Shown: positions 18,078-27,540 of the stretch, in pieces
Layout: each line of letters begins with the position of its first letter
Numbering within the stretch: the first letter of the stretch is position 1
Origin: Oscillospiraceae bacterium
Lineage (GTDB): Bacteria; Bacillota; Clostridia; Oscillospirales; Acutalibacteraceae
NCBI GenBank assembly: GCA_015066385.1
Contig: SVOJ01000005.1
Span: 60,143-124,142, forward strand
Length of the DNA: 64,000 bases
Direction of reading: 5' to 3'
Notes under the pieces: model-generated
Told to the model about the DNA's origin: nothing
Database searches by the model: none
The model's input: only the letters and a program-made list of their open reading frames with translations
Translations under genes and position numbers: made by a program

Positions 18078-20765
18078 TTACCTTTTCCATTCTTTGGGGT
18101 CATCCAAGCCGACACTTGCCCGCAGAATGCTTCTTGCATCGGAAGCACTCACACCCATAAAATCATCCACGTCGCAGGCTTTGTACTGCACACTGTCGGG
18201 AGCAAAATCTTCAAGATTGACCGATAAACGAAGTGTCAGCCTTGCATCTTCCGCATTGATGATACCGTTGCCGTCGCAATCCCCTGCCACAAGCACATTG
18301 TAAGTTGTTCCGTCTGCAAGGGTCAAAGTCATCCCCGTGCCGACAAAGGCATCCTCCGCGACGGTATTGCCGTCCTTGTCAGTCAGAACAGCGCTATCCC
18401 CCGCTTGGTGCAACAAATCCGCCGACGGAATTTCAGCCACAACGGAAAGATATCCTTCCATATTCACCGTGGCTGTTTCATTGCCGGGAAAAGCGGTTTT
18501 TTCCATTTTTGCGGTCTGCAAAGCATGGCATTGTTCGCAATTGCGTTGTGCAATGCCCTCGGTTTCGGGGCCGGGATAGGCTGTCACATCCCACTTTCCC
18601 GCGGTGTGCGTGTGTTCAAAAACAACCTCAATATTTTTCGGAATACCGTCGGGGTAAGCCTGGATCCATTGCTCTTTGTTGCCGCCGAAATAAATCTTTT
18701 TCAGGTAATAACACTGATTGAATGCAGAATCATCAAGGCTTGTCAGGTTCGCGGGAATATACAACGCATCCAAAGTCTGACAATAGCGGAAAGCTTCACT
18801 GCCGATCATCTGCAAGCCTTCGGGGAGGGTGATCTTTGCAAGAAACAAACAAGCCTTGAATACGCTGTCCTCAAGTTGCGTAACAGCAGGCGGAAGCACA
18901 ACTTCCGTCAAGGCTTCACAGCCGAAAAACGCATATTCACCGATTTTTTCAACCGTGTCGGGCAACCGCAAAGAATCAAGCGCAATGCAATCATAAAATG
19001 CATATCTGCCGATGCCCGTCAGAGCAGACGGAAAGACAACCTCTTTCAGATTATAACACCCGTAAAACACCTGTTCGGGCAGATCGGTAATTTCATCGGG
19101 CAGGATCATTGTCGACAGTGCCGCACAGCCGTAAAATGCAGAAGTGCCGAGTTTTGTTACGGTTTTCGGCAAGGTGATTTCCTTGAGATTATAACAACCG
19201 TAAAACGCATTGTTGCCGACTGAACGCAGTGTTTCGGGAAGATTGATTTCTTCCATGCGGACACAATCGGCAAACACACCGTCTGCAAGGGCAGATACTG
19301 CTTTGGGCAAGGTCAAACTGCGAAAATTTCGGCAGGATGCAAATGCATATTCGCCAATCTGTGCAACGGTTTCGGGCAAAGTGATTTTTTCAAGACGGAT
19401 ACAGCCGCTGAAAGCACGGTTTCCGATGGCGGTGAGTTTGTCGGAAAAAGTCACATTTTGCAGATTTCTGCAATTTTCAAACAGAAAATCAGGCAATTCG
19501 GTAATTCCGTCAGGCAGGGTAATGTCCTGCAAAGCAAAGCAGTTGCGAAATGCCCCTGCCGTAATCTGTGTGACCGTTTCGGGAACAACAATTTCTGCCG
19601 AAACATGTTCGGTTGCACCGATCAATACTGTCCGGTCTGCATTATAAACCACACCGTCTTTTTCACTCAACTTCGCTTCAAAGTGCACGGTCGCATTTTT
19701 GATTCCTTCACTGTGCACGGTACCCCACTGTTCTTTTGTGCCTGCAAAAAAAACATCGGTCAGATTCGGACATTCTGTAAACGCATGTTCCGCAATTTTC
19801 TCCACGCTTGCAGGCAGAATCAGGGCAGATAAATTTTCAAGTCCTGCTCCTGCATTCTCTGCAATGGTTTTTGTGTCGTCGGCAATGCTGACAACCGTCG
19901 AAGATGCACCGATTTTAATCAATGCATCATCCTTTGTGTACACTTTTCCGTCAACAAGTTTATTTTCTCCGTCGTCCAGGCAAACAAAAAGGTCTTTCCT
20001 GATTTCTGTGTTTTCACTTGTGATTTTCAGCATCTGATCGACGGTGCCTGCACAACAAATTGCACGCAAAGACGGGCATTGCGAGAATGCATCTTTCCCG
20101 ATGGCGGCAACTTTGCCGTGCAGATTGATTCTTTCAATTGACTGACAACCGTAAAACTGATAATCCCCAAGTTTTGTCAAAAAATCGGGAACGGTAACCT
20201 CGGTCAGAATCTCGCCGTTCAAAAGAAGATCCCCACCGTTGCAAAGCGGGTTTGCGTGATTTGACATAAACACAATGCCGCACCAAAGTGAAGCATCCGC
20301 AATATGTACATCCGATAAAAGCGGACACATGAAAAATGCCTGTTCGTCGATTCTGCGCAATGATTCCGGAATGGTCACACTGCGAAGAGAGTCGCAGTAA
20401 TTGAAACTGTATTTCCCGATTATCAGAACAGACTCCCCGATTTCGACCGTTTCGAGATTGTCGTATTCTTCAAACATGTAGGTGCCCACATTCTGCACAC
20501 CGTTTTGTATTTTTACGGCGGTGATTTGGTCGGCATAAGAATACCACGGGTAGTCCTGCACATACTTGTCCTGCATTTTTCCTTTTCCCGATATGCTCAA
20601 AAGACCTGTGTTATCCAGCACCCAGGTCAGGTTGTTGTTTTCTCCGAACGTGCCGTCCGCCACAACCGCGGCAAAACTTGCATTTGCGGGAATCATCCCG
20701 ACAAACAGAGATATAACAAGCAGAAAAACTGCAATATAAAATTTTGCTTTTTTTGATTTTTGCAT
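18078..20765 (-). CDS. BspA-type leucine-rich repeat surface protein with dockerin-like C-terminus
   Basis: An 895-residue secreted protein with a signal peptide (residues 1-36). Most of it is a series of about 23-residue BspA/LRR_5 repeats with the pattern I-xx-YAFxxCxxLxxLxLPxxV (about 60-700). The C-terminus carries two dockerin repeats, DCDGNGIINAEDAR and DVDDFMGVSASDAR, the second with a degenerate calcium loop. BspA-type LRR proteins bind host or matrix ligands. GAGG lies 7 bases before the ATG. A possible minus-strand promoter TTGAAA/TATAAA lies at 20802-20828. Confidence 0.88.
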   Translation of the reverse strand: MQKSKKAKFYIAVFLLVISLFVGMIPANASFAAVVADGTFGENNNLTWVLDNTGLLSISGKGKMQDKYVQDYPWYSYADQITAVKIQNGVQNVGTYMFEEYDNLETVEIGESVLIIGKYSFNYCDSLRSVTIPESLRRIDEQAFFMCPLLSDVHIADASLWCGIVFMSNHANPLCNGGDLLLNGEILTEVTVPDFLTKLGDYQFYGCQSIERINLHGKVAAIGKDAFSQCPSLRAICCAGTVDQMLKITSENTEIRKDLFVCLDDGENKLVDGKVYTKDDALIKIGASSTVVSIADDTKTIAENAGAGLENLSALILPASVEKIAEHAFTECPNLTDVFFAGTKEQWGTVHSEGIKNATVHFEAKLSEKDGVVYNADRTVLIGATEHVSAEIVVPETVTQITAGAFRNCFALQDITLPDGITELPDFLFENCRNLQNVTFSDKLTAIGNRAFSGCIRLEKITLPETVAQIGEYAFASCRNFRSLTLPKAVSALADGVFADCVRMEEINLPETLRSVGNNAFYGCYNLKEITLPKTVTKLGTSAFYGCAALSTMILPDEITDLPEQVFYGCYNLKEVVFPSALTGIGRYAFYDCIALDSLRLPDTVEKIGEYAFFGCEALTEVVLPPAVTQLEDSVFKACLFLAKITLPEGLQMIGSEAFRYCQTLDALYIPANLTSLDDSAFNQCYYLKKIYFGGNKEQWIQAYPDGIPKNIEVVFEHTHTAGKWDVTAYPGPETEGIAQRNCEQCHALQTAKMEKTAFPGNETATVNMEGYLSVVAEIPSADLLHQAGDSAVLTDKDGNTVAEDAFVGTGMTLTLADGTTYNVLVAGDCDGNGIINAEDARLTLRLSVNLEDFAPDSVQYKACDVDDFMGVSASDARSILRASVGLDDPKEWKR

Positions 20766-20814
20766 GCGATAGCCTCATTCAAGAATAACGGATAAACTTA
20801 TTTTATAACATTAA

Positions 20815-21306
20815 AAGTCTTTTTTCAAGCATTTTTCTGACATTGACGGCATAGAAGTACGGGCTGTTATTTTTGCAAAAAAGCTCAACATCACGGTCGG
20901 CACATTCGTTATGATCTATAACTGCATTGTGTATATCACGGCAGGATTGATTCTGCAAAGCTGGGTGTTACCGCTGTATTCCATTGTTGCATACGGTGCA
21001 GGACTTAAAATGGTAGACTTTATTGTGGAGGGCTTCGACCGCAACAAGGAAGTGATGATCATCACCGAACATCCCGACGACATCTGTAAAGCCCTGACCA
21101 GCGTGTTTGAATGCGGAGCTACAAAAATTGCCGCAAAGGGCGGTTATTCGGGGGCAGAAAAATCGATCGTCTGTTTTGTTGTCAACCGTTTTCAGATCTC
21201 CCGCATGCGTGACATCGTTCATTTTGTGGACCCGAAAGCCTATGTGACCATCAGCGAAGTCGCAGACGTGTTCCACGGAGCAAAAATCGACCAATCGGCA
21301 ACATAA
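20815..21306 (+). pseudogene. 5'-truncated YitT family (DUF161/DUF2179) membrane protein remnant
   Basis: Only the C-terminal part of a YitT protein remains. The frame reads KLNITVGTFVMIYN, the last two membrane segments, and then a full DUF2179 domain (EVMIITEHPDDI...GGYSGAEK...ISEVADVFHG). The same frame stays open upstream of the first ATG (20911) back to a TAA at 20812, and family-like sequence starts at about 20839. No start codon has a ribosome binding site, and the N-terminal half is absent. I read it as a deletion remnant. If translated from 20911 it would be 131 residues. Confidence 0.75.
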
Positions 21307-21313
21307 AATATCA

Positions 21314-21345
21314 AACCGTCCCGTTGAAAACTGCGGGACGGTTAT
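21314..21345. terminator. Bidirectional intrinsic terminator
   Basis: A 10-bp stem AACCGTCCCG / CGGGACGGTT with a 10-base loop lies between the YitT remnant and the next minus-strand gene. Confidence 0.8.
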
Positions 21346-22109
21346 TTCCTTTTTCTTCGGCGGTAAGATAAATAATCAAATTTCCAGGACGACGGATCGG
21401 AACCGAATTTGCGGGTGAAAACACAAACGAAAAGGTAAATTATAACAGCAGCAACATAAATGCCGAAAAGAATAACAAATCGGATGGATTCACTTTTGTC
21501 TGCAACTGAATCTGTCAGCAACGGCAAAGCAAATGCAAGCAGCAAAACAAAAGAAAGCAACACCGGCGCAAGAAGTGCGAGCCGGCTCGGATGCAATAAT
21601 TTGTATTTTCTGACAATCAAAGCAATTCGCATTTTTGCGGTTATTCCTTTTCCCTGTAATCGGGCATTTTTGACCGTGTTGCGACACTTCTGCGCAAGCA
21701 GAATGAGAATATCCATCAGCATTTTGTTATCTTCCGGCGATTGCGTAACGGGCAAAAACAGAAACCGCTTTTTGGAAAGATGAAGTAAAATGCCTTCTTT
21801 CATTTCCACCACTGCCTGAATCCCGTCATAAGCGCAATCCAATTCCATTTGCACACTGTCTTTTTGATAAGACAAATAAACGCGGTCCCATGTAAAATGC
21901 AACAAAACTGTATCCCCGACCACCGATGCAGGAGCAAACCAACTGCGGCACTTTTGCAGTTGTGCTTCATTTTGCAACCACTCCACCTGCGCAGAGTATT
22001 TCGCAGTTACAGCAATGCGAAATTGCAGGTTGGTCTGCTTTTCTTTTTTTCTGCGGCTTTGATTGTCAGTCACAACATGACTGACAACGGATTGTGTAAT
22101 TTTGTTCAT
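21342..22109 (-). CDS. Unrecognised protein with two C-terminal membrane segments
   Basis: A 255-residue protein. The first 165 residues form a basic soluble domain, then two hydrophobic segments (about 180-200 and 213-235) and a basic tail. The layout recalls YcxB-like proteins but with the membrane pair at the opposite end, so I leave it unassigned. Its ATG overlaps the stop codon of the upstream gene as ATGA, which implies translational coupling to the flavin reductase-rubredoxin gene. Confidence 0.6.
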   Translation of the reverse strand: MNKITQSVVSHVVTDNQSRRKKEKQTNLQFRIAVTAKYSAQVEWLQNEAQLQKCRSWFAPASVVGDTVLLHFTWDRVYLSYQKDSVQMELDCAYDGIQAVVEMKEGILLHLSKKRFLFLPVTQSPEDNKMLMDILILLAQKCRNTVKNARLQGKGITAKMRIALIVRKYKLLHPSRLALLAPVLLSFVLLLAFALPLLTDSVADKSESIRFVILFGIYVAAVIIYLFVCVFTRKFGSDPSSWKFDYLSYRRRKRK

Positions 22110-22720
22110 TTTATGGGTTCAAAGTCGGATGCAGGATGTTTGCACAGCGGACAGGTGAAATCCTCGGGCAGTTCTTCACCCTCATAAACATAACCGCAGA
22201 TTTTGCAGACATAGCCTTTCTTTTCATCCGTTTTCGGCTGAGGCTTGGGCTTGATGTTGGCAAAATAGTAAGAATAGGTCACACTCGGCACAGAAGACAG
22301 CACTTTTGCTTCTTCGACCTCTGCGATAAACACCGTATGGGTGCCGACATCCTGATACGATTCGATCTTGCCTGCAAACACGGCATTGCTCACCCCTGCG
22401 ACGTAGGCGACACCGTTTGCACAGCGAAGCGGCTCACCTATGAATTTATCCGCATCTCTGCCGCTTTGGAAACCGAAATGCTGAAACACTTCAAAGGGTG
22501 TTTCTTCGGTAAGCACCGACAGGGCAAACACGCCGCTTTCTTTGAGCATTTCGTTGGTGAAATTCTGATTGTTGACGGCAAACAGCAGTCTTTTAGGGGT
22601 ATCTGTTACCTGAATGGCGGTGTTGATGATGCAGCCGTTGTCCTTGCCGTTCAAAGAGGTGCTCAGAACAAACAGCCCGTAAGAAATCTTGTGCATGGCG
22701 GTGGGGTCGATCATATTCAT
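22106..22720 (-). CDS. Flavin reductase-like protein with C-terminal rubredoxin domain
   Basis: A 204-residue fusion. Residues 1-150 form an FMN-binding flavin-reductase-like split barrel (flavoredoxin family). After a PKPQPKT linker comes a rubredoxin domain with CKICG and CPLC, the four cysteines that hold one iron. High-molecular-weight rubredoxins of this type serve oxygen or peroxide detoxification in anaerobes. I use the ATG at 22720, 12 bases after AGGA; the ATG at 22732 overlaps that site. A promoter lies at 22755-22783. Confidence 0.88.
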   Translation of the reverse strand: MNMIDPTAMHKISYGLFVLSTSLNGKDNGCIINTAIQVTDTPKRLLFAVNNQNFTNEMLKESGVFALSVLTEETPFEVFQHFGFQSGRDADKFIGEPLRCANGVAYVAGVSNAVFAGKIESYQDVGTHTVFIAEVEEAKVLSSVPSVTYSYYFANIKPKPQPKTDEKKGYVCKICGYVYEGEELPEDFTCPLCKHPASDFEPIK

Positions 22721-22754
22721 AACAAAAGGCATCCTTTCACTTTATACTACTAAT

Positions 22755-22783
22755 ATATTACATCAGAACCTGCAAATAATCAA
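22755..22783 (-). promoter_or_regulatory. Predicted promoter of the flavin reductase-rubredoxin gene
   Basis: TTGATT, a 17-bp spacer and TAATAT on the minus strand. Confidence 0.55.
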
Positions 22784-22814
22784 GAAATTTTCACGCAGAG
22801 AAAATATTTTTACA

Positions 22815-22847
22815 GAAAAAATGCACCGTCAGAACCGGCGGTGCATT
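22815..22847 (-). terminator. Intrinsic terminator of the dockerin gene
   Basis: AATGCACCG (22820-22828) pairs with CGGTGCATT (22839-22847); on the minus strand the hairpin is followed by TTTT. Confidence 0.75.
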
Positions 22848-22857
22848 CTTGCTTCGA

Positions 22858-24180
22858 TTAAACGGTTTCGTCGGGCAGTCCCACTGCTCTGCGAAGAATT
22901 CCGCGGGCATCCACGGAAGAAACACTGCCGTCGGAGTTGAAATCGGCAGCCTTCAGCTGCGCATCGGTCAATGTGTCAAGACCGACTGCATTGCGAAGAG
23001 TGTTGCGGGCATCAATGGAGCTGACTTCTCCGTCACCGTCCACATCCCCGATCACAACAAGCTCAAATTCAATGCCGCAATCCAGAACCAGCTTCGTGCC
23101 CGTGCCGGGCTTCTTGTCTGCTTCGAGGTCTGTGCCGTCGGCATTTTTAACAACAGCCGCATCATTTGCCATGGCAATAAGCTGTTCGGCGGTCAGTCCC
23201 TGTGAAGCAACGATATTGCCGTCTTCGTCCACCCTTGCTATGCCGTCTTCGGCAACGACTCCGAAGCCGCAACCGTTGCACAGACCGTTCTGCATATCGG
23301 TATGCGTGCAGACCAGACCGCAGACACAGGTGTTATTTTCAAACGCATGCTTGTGAAGATCGACCTTGATTTCAGCATAATTTACATCTTCAACCGCATC
23401 GGCAACATCATAAACGGGCACAAAATCCGACTCCGTATCGAATCTGACAAAGAAAGAATAGTCCGCACCGAGGCCTTCTGCTTTGGAGAAGGTGGACGTA
23501 TGATAGAATATGCCGTGCTGCGAGCTGACGGTAAGCAGAGCCCCTGTGTTCATAACAACTGCATTGTTGATTGCTTCGCAATCGGGTGAGGTGCTGATGA
23601 GGTTCATTCTGCCGCCGTTGAGGGTAAAATCTCCGCGAGAAACATAATAATAGTCATTGGAAAATGTTGCGGTACCGCCGTTGAGAATAAAAACGCCGCA
23701 GTTAAGGGTGGGGTAATTGTCATCCGTCACAAGATCCATTTTCAGATTGCCGCCGTTCCAGACAACAGTGTTGTTTCCGCCGTAGGAGTTCAGCTCAGGG
23801 ATAACCAGCGTTGCATCCTCGTCAATCGCATTGAAAACAAAATTCTCATTCCGGAACAACATTCTGTCAATAATTTCATTTTCGCCGTCGAGCGTGATAT
23901 ATACATTTTCCGTATCTTCTCTTGCATCCAGATTAAATATCGTCAGATCCTGAAAGGTGAGATAGCTGTCTGCGCAGATTCCGAGAGAGGTATCTTCTTT
24001 TCTGCCGATCATAATATAACCGTCTTCATCGTAATACGTCTTTTCGGGACCAAGGTATATGTATTTGGAAAGGGATGACACATCCAGTGTCAGGGGTGTA
24101 CCGTCCGATTCGGCAAAGGCAGTCACGACCGTTGCGGCAAGCAGCAGTAACACAAGGGTAAAAGTCAATAGTTTTTTCAT
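22858..24180 (-). CDS. Secreted dockerin-like protein with a beta-helix-like N-terminal domain
   Basis: A 440-residue protein with a signal peptide (residues 1-23, ending AFAE). Residues 25-260 have recurrent short beta-rich phrases (NGGTATFSN, LNGGRMNL, MNTGALLTV) that suggest a right-handed beta-helix or carbohydrate-binding fold. A cysteine-containing segment (CVCGLVCTHTD...CNGCGFG) follows. The C-terminus has two good dockerin repeats, GDVDGDGEVSSIDARNTLR and DFNSDGSVSSVDARGILR. GGAG precedes the ATG, and a promoter lies at 24213-24241. Confidence 0.82.
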   Translation of the reverse strand: MKKLLTFTLVLLLLAATVVTAFAESDGTPLTLDVSSLSKYIYLGPEKTYYDEDGYIMIGRKEDTSLGICADSYLTFQDLTIFNLDAREDTENVYITLDGENEIIDRMLFRNENFVFNAIDEDATLVIPELNSYGGNNTVVWNGGNLKMDLVTDDNYPTLNCGVFILNGGTATFSNDYYYVSRGDFTLNGGRMNLISTSPDCEAINNAVVMNTGALLTVSSQHGIFYHTSTFSKAEGLGADYSFFVRFDTESDFVPVYDVADAVEDVNYAEIKVDLHKHAFENNTCVCGLVCTHTDMQNGLCNGCGFGVVAEDGIARVDEDGNIVASQGLTAEQLIAMANDAAVVKNADGTDLEADKKPGTGTKLVLDCGIEFELVVIGDVDGDGEVSSIDARNTLRNAVGLDTLTDAQLKAADFNSDGSVSSVDARGILRRAVGLPDETV

Positions 24181-24212
24181 TTTGTTTGCTCCTTTCGGAA
24201 TTGTTTGACATA

Positions 24213-24241
24213 ATTATAGCATACTGTATGCAAAGTGTGCA
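24213..24241 (-). promoter_or_regulatory. Predicted promoter of the dockerin gene
   Basis: An extended -10 (TGCTATAAT) with a weak -35 TGCACA 17 bp upstream, minus strand. Confidence 0.65.
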
Positions 24242-24269
24242 ATAAGCAAAGGGGAATTTAATTTTTTTC

Positions 24270-24298
24270 TTTACATTTCTAACAGACAAATGTATAAT
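24270..24298 (+). promoter_or_regulatory. Predicted promoter of the APC permease operon
   Basis: TTTACA, a 17-bp spacer and a perfect TATAAT. It is divergent from the dockerin promoter 29 bp away. Confidence 0.75.
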
Positions 24299-24331
24299 AA
24301 GGTCATGAATTTTCTTGAAACGGAGAAGTTT

Positions 24332-25807
24332 ATGGAAAACAGCACTAAACTGCAAAAGAAATACGGACTTGTAACTGCGATCTGCATGGTCGTCGGCATT
24401 GTCATCGGATCGGGTGTCTTTTTTAAGGCACAGAACATTTTAGTTGTCACCGAAGGCAACATGAGCATCGGCATTGCCGCATGGCTGGTCGGCGGCATTA
24501 TCATGTTGTTCAACATCCTTGCATTTGCACAACTTGCGCAGAACTATTCCAAAGTCAACGGACTGACGGACTATGCGGAAGCTACCGTCGGCAACAAATA
24601 TTCCTATTATGTCGGCTGGTTCATGGCTTTCATTTATGCCCCGACCATTTCGTCGGTGCTTGTGTGGCTGACCGCAAGATACACCCTGACATTCATCTGT
24701 TCCGTCAATCCCGATTTTGCCATGCACATCAGCAATTCGGACGGCGGTACGGTATTCGGTCCCGAAACCATGGCGTTTGCCGCGCTGTTCCTGTGCCTGA
24801 GTTTTGCAATCAATGCCCTTTCCCCGAAAATTGCAGGCAAGATTCAGGTCAGCACAACCGTTATCAAGCTCATTCCGCTGGTGCTGATGATGATCGTCGG
24901 CACGATCTACGGTCTGACCCACATGTCTGCCGAACAACCCGAAATGACCATTCTTGCACACAATTTTGCAACGGGTTCGGGTGCGGGCGACACATTCTTC
25001 AGTGCCATTGTTGCCACGGCATTTGCATATGAAGGCTGGATTATGGCAACCTCCATCAATGCAGAGCTCAAAAACGCAAAACGCAATCTGCCCATTGCGC
25101 TCATTGTCGGTGCCGCCGTTATTGTTGCGGTGTATGTATTCTATTTCATCGGCATTGCAGGCGGTGCAAGCGTGGAAGACCTGCAAACAGAAGGTGCAAC
25201 GGTCGCTTTTGTGCACGTATTCGGGCCCGTTCTCGGCAATATTCTGAATCTGTTTGTTGCCGTTTCCTGCTTCGGCACCCTCAACGGCCTGATGCTCGGT
25301 TGCACAAGAAGTATGTATGCGCTTGCTGCACGCAACCACGGCCCGTCCCCGAAAATCTTTTCGCAGGTCGATTCCGCCACCAATATGCCCGCAAACTCGG
25401 GCATTGCGGCCTTGTTGATCACAGGTATCTGGTTTGTTTTCTTCTACGGCGCACAGCTCGCTCCCGAAAACTGGTTCGGTGTGTTCGGTTTTGACTCCTC
25501 CGAACTGCCCATTGTCACCTTGTATGCTTTCTATATACCTATTTACATTGCATTCATGAAGAAGGCAAAGGGCTTACATCCCGTCAAACGCTTTGTGTTC
25601 CCGATTCTTGCCTGCATCAGCTCGCTTATGATTATCTTCTGCGCCGTTTATGCCCACGGCTATGTTCCCTATCTGAACGCAAAAGAAAACGGCACATTCA
25701 GTTTCCCTGTACTGTTCTATTTGATTGTTTTTGCAGTTGTGATGATCATCGGTATCTTCTTCTATAAAAGTAAAAAATCGGATGCAAAAGAGGTGTCTGC
25801 GGAATGA
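24332..25807 (+). CDS. APC family amino acid permease
   Basis: A 491-residue, 12-TM transporter. The first segment carries VVGIVIGSGVFFKAQNIL, the unwound GSG substrate site of amino acid-polyamine-organocation permeases. The sixth segment FAYEGWIMATSINAELKNAKRNLPIA matches the family. The substrate is not readable. The ATG at 24332 has GGAGAAG just upstream, and in-frame upstream ATGs do not. Its last bases overlap the next gene by ATGA, so the two are coupled. Confidence 0.88.
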   Translation: MENSTKLQKKYGLVTAICMVVGIVIGSGVFFKAQNILVVTEGNMSIGIAAWLVGGIIMLFNILAFAQLAQNYSKVNGLTDYAEATVGNKYSYYVGWFMAFIYAPTISSVLVWLTARYTLTFICSVNPDFAMHISNSDGGTVFGPETMAFAALFLCLSFAINALSPKIAGKIQVSTTVIKLIPLVLMMIVGTIYGLTHMSAEQPEMTILAHNFATGSGAGDTFFSAIVATAFAYEGWIMATSINAELKNAKRNLPIALIVGAAVIVAVYVFYFIGIAGGASVEDLQTEGATVAFVHVFGPVLGNILNLFVAVSCFGTLNGLMLGCTRSMYALAARNHGPSPKIFSQVDSATNMPANSGIAALLITGIWFVFFYGAQLAPENWFGVFGFDSSELPIVTLYAFYIPIYIAFMKKAKGLHPVKRFVFPILACISSLMIIFCAVYAHGYVPYLNAKENGTFSFPVLFYLIVFAVVMIIGIFFYKSKKSDAKEVSAE

Positions 25808-26286
25808 AAAAAGCAAAACTGAGAAGACCGCATGAAATTGAACACATCGCAAACAAAGGATCAGACAAATTCTGGTTTTATTTCGTGCAATGGACCTGGG
25901 GTGCACCCGTCAATCTCATCGGCGGGCTTGTGCATCTTGTCTTACGCAGAAAATTCCGCCACGAAAAGTTCTGCAATGCAATCATTACCTATGTTCCCGG
26001 CAACTGGGGGGGATTATCGCTCGGACTGTTCATCTTCATGGCAGAAGGCAGAGAAGAAGGCTGGACGAAAAACACACAGATTCACGAATACGGCCACACC
26101 ATTCAGTGCCTGCTGTTGGGACCGCTGTATTGGTTTGTGGTTGCCATTCCCAGTGCATTCTGGTGTAACTGCATGAAAAATTACAGGATCAAAAACAATG
26201 TGTCCTACTACAAGCTCTATTGCGAAAGCTGGGCAAACAAGTGGGGACAGACATGGAGCCGCAGAAAACAATACGGAATAAAATAA
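25804..26286 (+). CDS. Small membrane protein with a HEYGHTIQ metalloprotease-like motif
   Basis: A 160-residue protein, very rich in Trp and Tyr. It contains HEYGHTIQ at about residues 95-102, a zincin-like HExxH motif. Hydrophobic stretches lie at about 35-50, 68-82 and 105-122. No family is recognised; similar HEYGHxxQ motifs occur in small predicted membrane peptidases. Translation is coupled to the upstream permease by an ATGA overlap, so it may act on or with that transporter. Confidence 0.65.
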   Translation: MKKAKLRRPHEIEHIANKGSDKFWFYFVQWTWGAPVNLIGGLVHLVLRRKFRHEKFCNAIITYVPGNWGGLSLGLFIFMAEGREEGWTKNTQIHEYGHTIQCLLLGPLYWFVVAIPSAFWCNCMKNYRIKNNVSYYKLYCESWANKWGQTWSRRKQYGIK

Positions 26287-26291
26287 AAACT

Positions 26292-26335
26292 ACGCATCAC
26301 ACAAACCGCGGAAACGGAGCGTGTGATGCGTTTTT
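26292..26335 (+). terminator. Intrinsic terminator
   Basis: An 11-bp stem ACGCATCACAC / GTGTGATGCGT with an 18-base loop, followed by TTTT. Confidence 0.85.
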
Positions 26336-26355
26336 CGGTTGCAATTCAGTTTTTG

Positions 26356-27525
26356 TTACTCGTTTTGTAAGGCGGGAACGGAGGAATCGGGATCTTCTTT
26401 ATGTTTCGCTTTGATCTTACGGATCCCGGCGATAATTTTCACGGTAAGATCTGTCAGCAAGTTCTGCAACACCTGTAAAACATAAGACAACAGCAAGGAC
26501 AATACAATGACAATCGGAACAATCGCAAAGATATACACAAATCTGTCTTCAATAACGCTTACCTTTTCCTTGAGAATCGGATAAAACAACTGATCAAAAA
26601 TCCACGAAAGAAGATAGGCATTCATGCATAATCCCGACACCTTTGCAAGGCCTTTTCCGAGGATTGCGGGCAGTTTATCATATTTGAGGTTCAGGAAGAA
26701 CAGGAAAAGCAGCATCGTCAGGAAGAAACTGAACAGCGAGTAATAATGTGACCATACACCCCAGATAAATGTACCCTGAAAAGAACGCCAATAATTATAG
26801 ACACCGAAGATAAAAGCGACATAAACGATCAAAAACAAATTAACCCATTTGTTCATCCGTATTTTATATTCATTCAGATAACAACCCAAGAAGTAATAAA
26901 TAACCGGATACAGAATCGTGACCCACCAATTCGGAATGATTTCAACAAAATCCGAACCGGAAGAGGGCAGACGCCACCAATCAACCGAGTCAAAATTATA
27001 AACATTGACCACCGACGGTAAAAATACAATACACGCACCGATGATCAGCAAATTCCGCTTCCATTTGCGCGAAGGGATGTTATTGTAAAGCAGATTCAGA
27101 AACGGAATCAGCAAAAACAAGCCTATATACATTTCGATATACCATGCATACGGCGCAGCAGTGAATTCAAGGATCCCGATGATGGTACTACGCAGCGTCC
27201 ATTCCTTTTCCAGCAGCAAAACAGAAAAAACAACGCAGGCAATGCTTGCCAACACGTAAGCAAAATAGGTCTTGCCGAGTTTTTTGTAATATGCCCCACT
27301 GAGCTGTTTTGTTCGTTGCAGATAGCCCGACAGGGTCATAAACAGCGGCACACAGATAATAAAAAATGATCTGCCGATCAACATCATCAATGTTTTTGTG
27401 CTTTCAACGGTAACCTGATAAAACCCCGAATCCCGCAGAAAATGCACACAAACCACAAAACTGAATGCAAGACAACGCAAAATGTCTGCGGCCGGATTTC
27501 GTTGTATATTTTTTTCGATACCCAT
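26356..27525 (-). CDS. Acyltransferase family 3 membrane protein
   Basis: A 389-residue protein with about ten membrane segments. The N-terminus has the family signature with a conserved histidine (LRCLAFSFVVCVHFLRDSG) and PLFMTLSGYL. Such enzymes O-acetylate or succinylate cell-surface polysaccharides or membrane glycans. GGGGG lies 7 bases before the ATG at 27525. It starts 15 bases downstream of the FliB-like gene and is likely in the same transcript. Confidence 0.85.
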   Translation of the reverse strand: MGIEKNIQRNPAADILRCLAFSFVVCVHFLRDSGFYQVTVESTKTLMMLIGRSFFIICVPLFMTLSGYLQRTKQLSGAYYKKLGKTYFAYVLASIACVVFSVLLLEKEWTLRSTIIGILEFTAAPYAWYIEMYIGLFLLIPFLNLLYNNIPSRKWKRNLLIIGACIVFLPSVVNVYNFDSVDWWRLPSSGSDFVEIIPNWWVTILYPVIYYFLGCYLNEYKIRMNKWVNLFLIVYVAFIFGVYNYWRSFQGTFIWGVWSHYYSLFSFFLTMLLFLFFLNLKYDKLPAILGKGLAKVSGLCMNAYLLSWIFDQLFYPILKEKVSVIEDRFVYIFAIVPIVIVLSLLLSYVLQVLQNLLTDLTVKIIAGIRKIKAKHKEDPDSSVPALQNE

Positions 27526-27540
27526 CAAAATTCCCCCTTC

